Shown here in pieces: positions 1 to 6,148 of a DNA stretch of 15,908 nt. Under the pieces are notes generated by a model that was not told where the DNA came from, made no database searches, and saw nothing but the letters and a program-made list of their open reading frames with translations. Position numbers and translations under genes: made by a program. Location: the NCBI GenBank assembly GCA_902494585.1, contig CABUUD010000035.1, forward strand, positions 1-15,908, in the 5' to 3' direction. How positions within the stretch are numbered: position 1 is the first letter of the stretch; each line of letters opens with the position of its first letter. The DNA is from an uncultured Collinsella sp. GTDB lineage: Bacteria; Actinomycetota; Coriobacteriia; Coriobacteriales; Coriobacteriaceae.

Positions 1-1
1 C

Positions 2-760
2 AAGTCGACAGCCGAAGAAGCCGCTAACCAATCCGAAACGCCTGCGTTCCAAAACAGCGATGTCTTTGGCAACGAGGCCGAGGACAATCAGTCCGACGAG
101 CCCACAGAACAGGACGCTGCCGAAGCGGCATCGGAGCCCGAGGTACCGCAGCCTGCCATCTCGCTCACGGTCGTCTATGACCCCGAGAACGCAAACGCCG
201 GCATCACCACCATGGCATCCACGCCCATCGAGGCAAAGCCGAGCGTCGAGAACGAGAACGCGACGCAGGTTGAGGTTGAAACTGCAGCTGCAGACGCGCC
301 CGTCACCGTGGAGCCCGCAGATTCCACGATCAAACCGGACTCGACGCCAGAGCCCGCACCCGTCATCAAGTCCGTGCCCACCGCTGCTTGCGACCAAATT
401 CCCGCACCGGCACCGGCTTCGGCACCCGCAGCAGCCCCGACCCCCACACCTACAGCGCCCGCCATCCCCAAGGACTTCCCCGTCGATTTCACAACCGAGA
501 TCTTCTGCCCTGGCCCGCTTCTGCACCAGCTGTCAACCTATCTCCCCTACGGCGCCGACACCCTCGGCATCGTCGGCGAGTACTACTGGATCGCCCGCGA
601 GCGCGGTACCATCGAGGTCGCGCGAAACCGCGCAAGCTTCCCCCTGCGCTACACGCAGGCCGGCGAGCGCCGCGAGGTTACCGTGCGCATCCGCCGCAAC
701 ACCACCGGCGGTCTCGGAGCCGCCTGGACCATCGACAAAGTCGAAGAACCCGAGCAGTAA
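2..760 (+). CDS. 3' part of an unrecognised protein with Ala/Pro/Glu-rich linker
   Basis: The frame is open from the left edge to a TAA at 758-760, giving the last 252 residues of a larger protein; the start lies outside the window. Roughly the first 155 visible residues are low-complexity and acidic, rich in Ala, Pro, Glu and Thr, with runs such as APAPASAPAAAP, which suggests an extended linker. The last ~95 residues look like a small folded domain starting near FPVDFTTEIFCPGP, with a Tyr/Trp-containing stretch (EYYWIARERG) and an Arg-rich end (RREVTVRIRRN). No signal peptide or membrane segment is visible in this part. I do not recognise the family. A linker joining an unseen N-terminal domain to this C-terminal domain is an inference. 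The reading frame itself is well supported by its length, codon use and the terminator just after the stop. Confidence 0.8.
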   Translation, partial: KSTAEEAANQSETPAFQNSDVFGNEAEDNQSDEPTEQDAAEAASEPEVPQPAISLTVVYDPENANAGITTMASTPIEAKPSVENENATQVEVETAAADAPVTVEPADSTIKPDSTPEPAPVIKSVPTAACDQIPAPAPASAPAAAPTPTPTAPAIPKDFPVDFTTEIFCPGPLLHQLSTYLPYGADTLGIVGEYYWIARERGTIEVARNRASFPLRYTQAGERREVTVRIRRNTTGGLGAAWTIDKVEEPEQ

Positions 761-764
761 CGAC

Positions 765-807
765 AAACGGCTCAAATCCTAATCAGGATTTGAGCCGTTT
801 TTATTTG
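765..807 (+). terminator. Rho-independent terminator of the left-edge gene
   Basis: A perfect 16-bp stem (765-780 with 785-800) closes on the tetraloop AATC and runs directly into TTTTTATTT on the plus strand. It starts five bases after the stop codon at 760, so it ends the partial gene. The A-rich 5' side of the stem could also give weak termination on the other strand. Confidence 0.93.
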
Positions 808-828
808 TTGATGTTCCGTGACCAACAG

Positions 829-930
829 CGAGCGGGCCGCAAGTGCCTCAGGTTGCCGTGAAAGAGGAGCGACGCGTACTTCGGTACGCGAGCGACGGTT
901 TGAACGGCAAGATGGGGTGCTTGCGGCCCG
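829..930. repeat. Nested palindromic element, possible structured RNA or intergenic repeat
   Basis: Three coaxial inverted repeats are nested here. The outer arms 832-849 and 913-930 pair over 18 bp if three G-U pairs are allowed (core GCGGGCCGCAAG against CTTGCGGCCCGC). The middle arms 853-859 and 904-910 are TTGCCGT and ACGGCAA. The inner hairpin is CGCGTAC (873-879), the tetraloop TTCG, then GTACGCG (884-890). There is no T-tract after it on either strand, so it does not look like a terminator. It lies between the convergent 3' ends of the left-edge gene and ettA. It could be a dispersed palindromic repeat or a small structured RNA; the sequence alone cannot tell which. Confidence 0.6.
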
Positions 931-944
931 CGCAGCGTCGAGCA

Positions 945-972
945 GTTACGCGGTTTGGTAAAACCGCGTAAC
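945..972 (-). terminator. Hairpin at the 3' end of ettA
   Basis: A perfect 12-bp stem (945-956 with 961-972) with a 4-base loop begins a few bases past the ettA stop codon. No U-tract follows in the direction of ettA, so it may be an mRNA-end stabiliser or a factor-assisted terminator rather than a classic intrinsic one. Confidence 0.5.
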
Positions 973-975
973 AAA

Positions 976-2655
976 TTAGTCACGCGTCAGCTTGCGGTGA
1001 ATACGATGCGGCTGGGCTGCGTCCTCGCCCAGGCGCTCGATGCGGTTGGCCTGATAAGCCTCGAAGTTGCCCTCGAACCAATACCAGTTGCCCGGATTTT
1101 CGTCGGTGCCCTCCCACGCCAGAATGTGCGTGGCGACGCGGTCCAGGAACATGCGGTCGTGGCTAATGACCACCGAGCAGCCCGGGAACTCGAGCAGCGC
1201 CGCTTCGAGCGAGGACAGCGTCTCGACGTCGAGGTCGTTTGTGGGCTCGTCGAGGAGCAGCAGGTTGCCGCCCTGCTTGAGCGTGAGCGCTAGGTTCAGA
1301 CGGTTGCGCTCGCCACCGGAAAGTACGCCAGCGCGCTTCTGCTGGTCCTGGCCCTTAAAGCCAAAGCTCGCCACATAAGCGCGGCTCGGAACCTCAGTCT
1401 CGCCGACCATCATGTGGTCCAGGCCATCCGAGACGACCTCCCACAGGTTCTTATCGGGGTCGATGCCGGAACGGTTCTGGTCGACGTAAGAAATCTTGAC
1501 GGTCTCGCCCACCTCGAGCTCGCCCGAAGTCAGCGGCTCCAGACCCACAATCGTCTTGAACAGCGTGGTCTTACCGACACCGTTGGGGCCGATGACGCCC
1601 ACGATGCCGTTGCGCGGCAGGGTGAACGAAAGGTCATCGATGAGTACGCGACCGTCGAACTCCTTGTGCAGGTGATGGGCCTCGAGCACCTTGTTGCCCA
1701 GACGCGGGCCCACAGGGATGCGGATGTCAGTCCAGTCGAGCTTCTGGCTGGCGCGCGCCTCAGCCTCCATCTCCTCGTAGCGGGCCAGACGGGCCTTGTT
1801 CTTGGCCTGACGGGCCTTGGGCGAGCTGCGCACCCACTCGAGCTCGGCCTCCATGCGCTTGGCGAGCTTGGCGTCGCGGTTGCCCTGCGCCTCGATACGG
1901 GCGGCCTTGGTCTCCAGATACGTGAAATAGTTGCCCTTGTAGGGATAAAGGTGGCCGCGATCGACCTCGCAGATCCACTCGGCAACGTTGTCCAGGAAGT
2001 AGCGATCGTGCGTGACGGCCAGAACGGCGCCTTGGTAGTTGTGCAGGAAATGCTCGAGCCACAGGATCGACTCGGCGTCCAGGTGGTTCGTGGGCTCGTC
2101 GAGCAGCAGCAGGTCGGGAGCCTCGAGCAGTAGCTTGCACAGGGCCACGCGACGGCGCTCGCCGCCGGAAAGTACGTTGACCGGCATGTCGGAATCGGGC
2201 AGCTGCAGGGCGTCCATGGCCTGGCCGAGCTTGGAATCGATATCCCAGCCGTCGGCGGCATCAATCTCGTCCTGGAGCTTTCCCATCTCGGCCATGAGGG
2301 CGTCCATGTCGCAATCCGGGTCGCACATCTCCTCGCCGATCTTGTTGAAGCGATCGACCTTGGCGATCATGTCGCCAAATGCCATGCGCACGTTCTCGAT
2401 GACGGTCTTGTCATCGTCGAGCGGCGGCTCCTGCTGCAGGATGCCCACGGTGTAGCCGGGGGTGAGCCTGGCATCGCCGTTGGAGACCTCCTCGATGCCG
2501 GCCATGATCTTGAGCAGGGTCGACTTGCCCATACCATTGGGGCCCACGACGCCGATCTTGGCACCGGGGTAGAAGCTCAGGGTCACGTCGTCAAGGATTA
2601 CCTTGTCGCCATGGGCCTTACGAGCCTGATACATCTGGTAGATAAACTCCGCCAT
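976..2655 (-). CDS. ettA: Energy-dependent translational throttle protein EttA (ABC-F ATPase)
   Basis: This 559-residue soluble twin-ABC protein has no membrane domain and is close to the usual EttA length (555 in E. coli). First ATPase domain: Walker A GPNGMGKST at 38-46, signature LSGGE at 162-166, Walker B and LLLLDEPTNHLD at 182-193. Second: Walker A GPNGVGKTT at 356-364, signature at 445-449, Walker B with DEPTNDLD at 465-476. Between them lies the charged P-site tRNA-interaction linker (ELEWVRSSPKARQAKNKARL at 271-290), and residues ~95-140 form the EttA-type arm. Both catalytic Glu residues are present. In the family, EttA binds the ribosomal E site and gates the first steps of elongation according to the ATP/ADP ratio. 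ATG at 2653-2655 is preceded by an AAAGGA site about 12 bases upstream. It is a single gene, convergent with the left-edge gene. Confidence 0.95.
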   Translation of the reverse strand: MAEFIYQMYQARKAHGDKVILDDVTLSFYPGAKIGVVGPNGMGKSTLLKIMAGIEEVSNGDARLTPGYTVGILQQEPPLDDDKTVIENVRMAFGDMIAKVDRFNKIGEEMCDPDCDMDALMAEMGKLQDEIDAADGWDIDSKLGQAMDALQLPDSDMPVNVLSGGERRRVALCKLLLEAPDLLLLDEPTNHLDAESILWLEHFLHNYQGAVLAVTHDRYFLDNVAEWICEVDRGHLYPYKGNYFTYLETKAARIEAQGNRDAKLAKRMEAELEWVRSSPKARQAKNKARLARYEEMEAEARASQKLDWTDIRIPVGPRLGNKVLEAHHLHKEFDGRVLIDDLSFTLPRNGIVGVIGPNGVGKTTLFKTIVGLEPLTSGELEVGETVKISYVDQNRSGIDPDKNLWEVVSDGLDHMMVGETEVPSRAYVASFGFKGQDQQKRAGVLSGGERNRLNLALTLKQGGNLLLLDEPTNDLDVETLSSLEAALLEFPGCSVVISHDRMFLDRVATHILAWEGTDENPGNWYWFEGNFEAYQANRIERLGEDAAQPHRIHRKLTRD

Positions 2656-2745
2656 TTGCCTGTTCTATCCTTTCTACCTGCTGTTTCCCTATTCTTGTTT
2701 CGCCTAAGTGGAAACGAAATGGAAAAACCAGCTCGGAAACGTAAC

Positions 2746-2774
2746 GAAAAAGGGGCATGGTTGCCCACACCCCT
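2746..2774 (-). terminator. Rho-independent terminator of the sdpRI operon
   Basis: Read on the minus strand, AGGGGTGTGG and CCATGCCCCT pair over 10 bp with two G-U pairs. The loop is the stable GCAA tetraloop, and the stem runs into TTTTTCG. It lies about 65 bases past the sdpI stop and before the ettA start. The remaining 2656-2745 should hold the ettA promoter and leader, but I see no convincing -35/-10 pair there. Confidence 0.85.
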
Positions 2775-2838
2775 AATACTACCTGGGAAAAGTCCCCCGG
2801 AACATACTATGAACTGCGTACGCTAGTTTTCCGCAACA

Positions 2839-3543
2839 TTAGCGAACGGCCCGCTGCGATTTGCGCCACAGCAGATACGAGTAGACGTAGACGGCTCCAA
2901 CCGAACCAAACGCCAGAACCGCAATCACCGCGGCGACGACTTCACTCGAAAGCACGCTGCCTGCCACGCCCATCACAATCAGGCCAAAGCCCAGCACCAT
3001 AAAGCAGGCACCGCCAAAGCGCTGCGTACGGCGCCAGTTCTCGGGATTGGCAAGCGCCCAAGGCGTCTTGATACCGAGCGTATAGTTCTGCTTCACACGC
3101 GGCAAGTAGTTGCCTACGCCGATGAACAGCAAACCGACAACACCGGAAATCAGCACGTTGACCGAACCGACCGCCGGCACCACGCCCCAGACCGTAAGCT
3201 CTCCCAGCCAGCTTATGGCGCACATGAACAATGTGAAGGCGATTACGAAGCCCTGATAGAACTTGCCCGAGGTTCGATATGCCTCACCTTTGGGATCGAT
3301 GCGCGGCACCACGCAGAACATTGCGAGAAGCACCAGAGGCAGCACGCCGAGCGCGGAGGCCATCCAGCTGGGACCCCAACCGTCGACGGCGCCGTTCGCG
3401 CCCCAGTGCGTGGGAATCTGCCCAGGCAAGCTCGGCATCACCATGAGATGCGCTGCGACATTGGCGACGCACAGAGCGACCAGCGCAATCCACACGCGCG
3501 ACGATACCCCCGTGGGGTGAATGCCCTTGTTTTCGTTATTCAT
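2839..3543 (-). CDS. sdpI: SdpI family membrane protein (immunity/signal-sensing type)
   Basis: The protein has 234 residues and six likely membrane segments. The N-terminal half carries the DUF1648 pattern (two helices around PSLPGQIPTHWGANGAVDGW). The C-terminal half carries the SdpI pattern GNYLPRVKQNYTLGIKTPW followed by ENWRRTQRFGG. In Bacillus subtilis SdpI gives immunity to the SdpC killing factor and sequesters the repressor SdpR at the membrane. The gene follows an ArsR-type sdpR with an 8-base overlap (ATGAATAA), so the two are translationally coupled. I chose the ATG at 3541-3543 because GGAAGG lies 8 bases upstream; the GTG at 3552 in the same frame would sit directly on that site. 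No SdpC-like toxin gene is in the window, so the ligand is unknown. Confidence 0.88.
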   Translation of the reverse strand: MNNENKGIHPTGVSSRVWIALVALCVANVAAHLMVMPSLPGQIPTHWGANGAVDGWGPSWMASALGVLPLVLLAMFCVVPRIDPKGEAYRTSGKFYQGFVIAFTLFMCAISWLGELTVWGVVPAVGSVNVLISGVVGLLFIGVGNYLPRVKQNYTLGIKTPWALANPENWRRTQRFGGACFMVLGFGLIVMGVAGSVLSSEVVAAVIAVLAFGSVGAVYVYSYLLWRKSQRAVR

Positions 3544-3814
3544 CCTTATCACCTTCCGTGTTTGTAAAGCCCATAAACCAACCGATCAAGTCCTGCATGA
3601 CGGTAGTGTTTAAGCTGTATACGATGTTTTGACCATGACGTTCGTCGGTTACCAACCCGGCGTTTTTGAGCGTCGCCAAGTGATGGCTCAGCGACGGCTT
3701 ACTGATATCGAAATGCTCGGCAAGCTCCCCCGCCGTGCAATTGCCCTCGCGCAGCAACTCCAAAATGCGCCGTCGCGTTGGATCGGCAAGCGCCTTAAAA
3801 CCCTCTCCCGGCAT
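3536..3814 (-). CDS. sdpR: ArsR/SmtB family repressor, SdpR-like
   Basis: This winged-helix repressor has 92 residues from the preferred start, similar to B. subtilis SdpR (about 90). The core FKALADPTRRRILELLREG is followed by the recognition region FDISKPSLSHHLATLKNAG and the wing ERHGQNIVYSLNTTVMQDLI. No ArsR metal-site ELCVCDL-type motif is seen, which fits the SdpR branch rather than metal sensors. I prefer ATG at 3812-3814, 4-5 bases after AAGGGGG; two in-frame ATGs at 3829 and 3832 would add five or six residues but have a poorer site. It is the first gene of the sdpR-sdpI operon and probably represses its own promoter, where a TTAGA/TCTAA inverted repeat overlaps the -35 box. Confidence 0.9.
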   Translation of the reverse strand: MPGEGFKALADPTRRRILELLREGNCTAGELAEHFDISKPSLSHHLATLKNAGLVTDERHGQNIVYSLNTTVMQDLIGWFMGFTNTEGDKDE

Positions 3815-3848
3815 AAGACCCCCTTTCATCATCTCTCATGACGCGCAC

Positions 3849-3878
3849 ACTATACTCGATATTTAGATGTTTGTCTAA
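3849..3878 (-). promoter_or_regulatory. sdpR promoter with overlapping operator candidate
   Basis: On the minus strand a -35 box TAGACA (3872-3877) and a -10 box TATAGT (3849-3854) are 17 bases apart, each one mismatch from consensus. An inverted repeat with arms TTAGA and TCTAA (3863-3867 and 3874-3878) covers the -35 box and part of the spacer, a fitting place for a dimeric ArsR repressor. A second ATCTA copy lies at 3881-3885. Binding by SdpR is inferred. Confidence 0.75.
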
Positions 3879-3900
3879 CTATCTAATACAGGAACATCTA

Positions 3901-3929
3901 TAGAACATTCGTTCGTATTTAGCTACAAT
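3901..3929 (+). promoter_or_regulatory. Candidate promoter of the small hydrophobic ORF
   Basis: A good -10 box TACAAT lies at 3924-3929; the best -35 at a 17-base distance is the poor TAGAAC at 3901-3906. The expected start near 3936-3937 would make the transcript begin with the 5' arm of the long-range stem. The promoter is divergent from sdpR and may share its operator region. Confidence 0.45.
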
Positions 3930-3980
3930 GGAAGTTGAAGCAGATGGGCCAGCTCCCTCTACCCGAGAAGGAGATGGACT

Positions 3981-4067
3981 ATGAGTATTGACGATGTCCT
4001 GACGTTGTTATTGCTTGTAATCGCGGCTGTGGAGCTCGGCATCCACATTGGAGGTCGAATGAAATAG
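3981..4067 (+). CDS. 28-residue hydrophobic membrane peptide, possible type I toxin
   Basis: ATG at 3981 opens 28 codons to TAG at 4065-4067. AAGGAG at 3968-3973 lies seven bases upstream, among the best ribosome binding sites in the window. The peptide begins MSIDDVLTLLLLVIAAVELG and ends in a short basic tail (GGRMK), giving one membrane segment at about residues 6-23 with acidic residues at its N terminus. This layout resembles the very short holin-like toxins of Firmicutes (Hol_Tox type) and other type I toxins. The surrounding RNA fold and an opposing promoter fit that reading. I do not recognise an exact homologue. It could instead be a small regulatory membrane protein, or the ORF may be incidental to a structured RNA. 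Confidence 0.6.
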   Translation: MSIDDVLTLLLLVIAAVELGIHIGGRMK

Positions 4068-4152
4068 CCGCCCCCGCGTAATGCGAAGACGGCCACTTCT
4101 CACGCTACAAACGTGTTTGGGAGTTGGCCAACCCGCGGCAACGGGTGCCATC
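4062..4152 (-). ncRNA. Candidate antisense RNA to the small hydrophobic ORF
   Basis: A promoter-like pair at 4159-4187 on the minus strand would start a transcript near 4152. It would run through hairpin 4131-4146 and reach a second hairpin (GCCGTC/GGCGGC with a wobble, 4068-4093) followed by TATTTCATT. The resulting ~90-base RNA would be fully complementary to the 3' untranslated part of the small ORF transcript and just touch its last codons. That is the usual geometry of Gram-positive type I antitoxin RNAs. The existence and ends of this RNA are inferred. Confidence 0.4.
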
Positions 4153-4158
4153 TGCTTC

Positions 4159-4187
4159 ATCTTATGCGAATCACTGCCTCATTTCAA
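4159..4187 (-). promoter_or_regulatory. Candidate antisense promoter
   Basis: On the minus strand TTGAAA (4182-4187, 5 of 6 consensus) and TAAGAT (4159-4164, 4 of 6) are exactly 17 bases apart. No minus-strand protein gene lies directly downstream, so its product would be an RNA opposite the small ORF. Confidence 0.5.
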
Positions 4188-4201
4188 CAAGCCCCTAGGG
4201 C

Positions 4202-4230
4202 TCAAATGGAATCGCGATAATACCTATAAT
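4202..4230 (+). promoter_or_regulatory. Candidate tcdA-tatD promoter
   Basis: A consensus -10 box TATAAT lies at 4225-4230, about 45 bases before the tcdA start. The sequence at the -35 position is poor (TCAAAT with a 17-base spacer). Confidence 0.5.
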
Positions 4231-4274
4231 GACGATAGCTAAAACACGATTCGCTTCCCCATCGGAGGATGTCT

Positions 4275-5072
4275 ATGACCGAAACCACAGCCGCAACCCC
4301 CAACGAGACACGCGACACCAAGCTCGAGATCATCATGGGCCGCGAGGCACTCGACAAACTCGCCGCCGCCACGGTGCTGGTGCTCGGCTGCGGAGGTGTG
4401 GGCTCCAATTGCTGCGAGGCACTTGTCCGCGGCGGCATTGGTCATTTCGTCATTCTGGATAAGGACATCATCGCGCCCAGTAATATCAATCGCCAGGCCA
4501 TCGCCTTTCAAAGCACCATCGGCAAGCGCAAGGTCGATGTTATGGAAGCCATGATCCACGACATCAATCCAGCCGCTACCGTCATCAAGCGCACCGAATA
4601 CCTGTTGAGCGACAATATCGACGAATTTTTCGCGCGCGTTTTGGAGCAGACGGACGGCAAGCTCGACTACGTCGTCGACGCCATCGACACCATCTCGGCC
4701 AAGCTCACCATTGCCAAATATGCTCAGGACCACGACATTCGTTTGGTTAGCTCCATGGGCGGGGCCAACAAGCTCCATCCCGAGTGCCTCCGCTTTGCCG
4801 ACATTTTCGATACGGTACGTGACCCCATGAGCCGCATCATGCGCAAAGAATGCAAGAAGCGCGGAATCAAGAGTCTACATGTACTGTTTAGCTGCGAGGA
4901 ATCGGTTAAGACACAGCCCCGCGACCCTTCCAATATCCACGAGCGCACCGAGCTCGGAACCGCCAGCTTTATGCCGCCCATCATGGGCCAGATGATTGCC
5001 GGCGAGGTTATCCGCCAGATCAGTGGCCGCGGCACCGAGCGCGTGCGCGCCGATGGCCAGCGCTTGGACTAG
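4275..5072 (+). CDS. tcdA: tRNA threonylcarbamoyladenosine dehydratase TcdA (E1-like ThiF fold)
   Basis: The protein has 265 residues. The nucleotide-binding motif GCGGVGS is at 38-44, the acidic residue D62 (ILDKD) ends the second strand, NRQ is at 72-74, and VVDAID at 133-138 completes the ThiF/MoeB/HesA-type Rossmann core. The opening (KLEIIMGREALDKL) and the C-terminal GTASFMPPIMGQMIAGEVIRQ segment match the TcdA/CsdL branch rather than ThiF or MoeB; no rhodanese or ubiquitin-like partner is encoded nearby. TcdA uses ATP to dehydrate t6A37 of ANN-decoding tRNAs to cyclic t6A. ATG at 4275 has GGAGG six bases upstream; an in-frame ATG at 4269 abuts that site and is less likely. tatD follows 14 bases downstream and is probably co-transcribed. 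Confidence 0.9.
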   Translation: MTETTAATPNETRDTKLEIIMGREALDKLAAATVLVLGCGGVGSNCCEALVRGGIGHFVILDKDIIAPSNINRQAIAFQSTIGKRKVDVMEAMIHDINPAATVIKRTEYLLSDNIDEFFARVLEQTDGKLDYVVDAIDTISAKLTIAKYAQDHDIRLVSSMGGANKLHPECLRFADIFDTVRDPMSRIMRKECKKRGIKSLHVLFSCEESVKTQPRDPSNIHERTELGTASFMPPIMGQMIAGEVIRQISGRGTERVRADGQRLD

Positions 5073-5086
5073 CGGAGCGTGCCGAG

Positions 5087-5869
5087 ATGGAGCCCCGGTT
5101 ATTTGATGCACACTGCCATCTTGATTTAATGGCTCACCCGGACGCCGTTGCCGATGAGGCAACGGCGCTGGGCTTGGGTCTATTTGATTGCGGCGTCGAT
5201 CCACGCGACTTTTCGGCCGCAAACGAGCGCGCTCGTCGCCACCCGGGCATCATCGCCGGCGTTGGGCTTCACCCCTGGTGGCTCGCCGATGGCCACTGCG
5301 GTTTTGCCGAAGTCAATCTGCTTTGCGAAGTTGCTGCCCAAGAACGCTACATCGGCGAAGTCGGACTCGACTTTTCCGCGCGCTTTGCTGGAAGTGAGCC
5401 GCTACAAATACAGGCACTTAACCGGCTCTGCGATGCGCTCGTGCAGCATCCTCTTACCGGGCGCGTGATATCAATTCACGCCGTTCGTTCGGCAGGAGCC
5501 GTACTGGACGTCCTCGAATCGCATGGACTACTCATCCCAAACCCCGACTCCCCCGCTATCATCTTCCACTGGTTTAGCGGCACTTCGGACGAACTCACCC
5601 GCGCGCGTAATGCGGGCTGCTATTTTTCCGTCAACGAACGCATGCTCGCGACCAAGCGCTGTCGCGAATACGCACGACAGATTCCACTCGACCGCCTACT
5701 GCTCGAGACCGATGCGCCGGCCGAGCCAAACACAGAAACAAGCACGCAGTCGCTCATCAGGTCGCTCACAAGGACCTCAGAACGCATCACCTCGCTCAAA
5801 AACTGCGACGCAAAGCGCATCGAGTCGATAGTTTTAACAAATGCGCGCTCTGTTTTTGACCTTCGCTAA
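5087..5869 (+). CDS. tatD: TatD family metal-dependent hydrolase/DNase
   Basis: This 260-residue TIM-barrel hydrolase carries the metal ligands of the TatD family: HCH at 9-11 (FDAHCHLD), E91 in GEVGLD, H131 in SIHAVR, H161 in IFHWFSG, and D209 in LLLETDAP. Family members are two-metal 3'-5' exonucleases or phosphoesterases acting on DNA or RNA. The length matches the usual ~260 residues. It starts 14 bases after the tcdA stop, with GGAG about 11 bases before the ATG, so the pair probably forms an operon; a functional link to tRNA modification is not shown. The C-terminal ~40 residues (after PAEPNTETS) are less typical and lack the usual N-x-P helix pattern. Its exact TatD/YcfH/YjjV subtype cannot be assigned. 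Confidence 0.88.
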   Translation: MEPRLFDAHCHLDLMAHPDAVADEATALGLGLFDCGVDPRDFSAANERARRHPGIIAGVGLHPWWLADGHCGFAEVNLLCEVAAQERYIGEVGLDFSARFAGSEPLQIQALNRLCDALVQHPLTGRVISIHAVRSAGAVLDVLESHGLLIPNPDSPAIIFHWFSGTSDELTRARNAGCYFSVNERMLATKRCREYARQIPLDRLLLETDAPAEPNTETSTQSLIRSLTRTSERITSLKNCDAKRIESIVLTNARSVFDLR

Positions 5870-5874
5870 CCCCT

Positions 5875-6107
5875 GGTGTGCAAAAAATGCCAAATATGAG
5901 TACTGCTACCGGAATGGATACATTTCTTTTAACTTTCCAACCGCCAGAATAATCCTCGATTGTCCGCTAATTAAAGCTTTTACAGTCATTCATCCTGCGT
6001 TTTCACAAATCTTAAACCCCTCCAGACGCTCAAATCACGTCTGAAGGGGTTGATTTTGCTGCGACTAAATTAGTCACAGTACTCATATTTGGCATTTTTT
6101 GCACACC
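5875..6107. repeat. Element bounded by 31-bp perfect inverted repeats
   Basis: Positions 5875-5905 and 6077-6107 are exact reverse complements over 31 bases (arm begins GGTGTGCAAAAAATGCC) and enclose 171 bases. The interior is AT-richer than the flanks, carries no credible gene, and contains a terminator-like hairpin at 6015-6051. No target-site duplication is evident outside the arms. It could be a MITE-like element, a dispersed palindromic repeat, or a two-way transcript-end structure between the convergent tatD and frlD genes. Confidence 0.85.
6015..6060. terminator. Terminator-like hairpin between tatD and frlD, possibly bidirectional
   Basis: AACCCCTCCAGACG (6015-6028) and CGTCTGAAGGGGTT (6038-6051) pair over 14 positions with one C-A mismatch around a 9-base loop. 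GATTTTGCT follows on the plus strand and TTTAAGATTTG on the minus strand, so it may end transcripts from both convergent neighbours. Confidence 0.65.
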
Positions 6108-6108
6108 G

Positions 6109-6142
6109 GGTCCCGAGGAGGCGCCTGCACCTCCCCGGGACC
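6109..6142 (-). other. GC-rich hairpin just past frlD
   Basis: GGTCCCG and CGGGACC (6109-6115, 6136-6142) plus GGAGG and CCTCC (6117-6121, 6130-6134) form a 12-bp stem with one mismatch. It begins within seven bases of the frlD stop. No U-tract follows, so it may protect the 3' end or act together with the hairpin further on. Confidence 0.6.
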
Positions 6143-6148
6143 GCTCGG

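Larger units (their letters stand above)
3936..4159 (+). other. Long-range 5'-3' RNA fold enclosing the small ORF
   Basis: TGAAGCAGATGG (3936-3947) pairs perfectly with CCATCTGCTTCA (4148-4159). GCCAGCTCCC (3948-3957) pairs with GGGAGTTGGC (4119-4128), with one G-U. A local hairpin ACCCG/CGGGT sits at 4131-4146. Together these bring the two ends of a ~224-base transcript together around a 28-codon ORF. A competing hairpin pairs CTCC-TCT (3953-3960) with AGA-GGAG (3966-3973), which would hide the ribosome binding site. Confidence 0.65.

Noticed and set aside
60..782. Alternative Arg/Ser/Pro-rich frame over the left-edge gene
   Set aside because: It runs through the terminator stem and has the biased composition of an out-of-frame reading of a GC-rich gene.
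1414..2133. Plus-strand 239-codon open frame opposite ettA
   Set aside because: It lies wholly inside the ettA reading frame on the other strand, and its protein is a low-complexity Leu/Val/Arg mirror of the ABC codons without motifs.
3936..4159. 6S RNA or another housekeeping RNA as the explanation of the long-range stem
   Set aside because: The end-pairing is reminiscent of 6S, but I see no closing stem plus single large bubble. The interior has an ORF with an ideal ribosome binding site, so a coding transcript fits better; not fully excluded.
5841..6044. Small ORF inside the inverted-repeat element
   Set aside because: It starts inside tatD, reads through the repeat arm, and has no ribosome binding site or conserved-looking composition.
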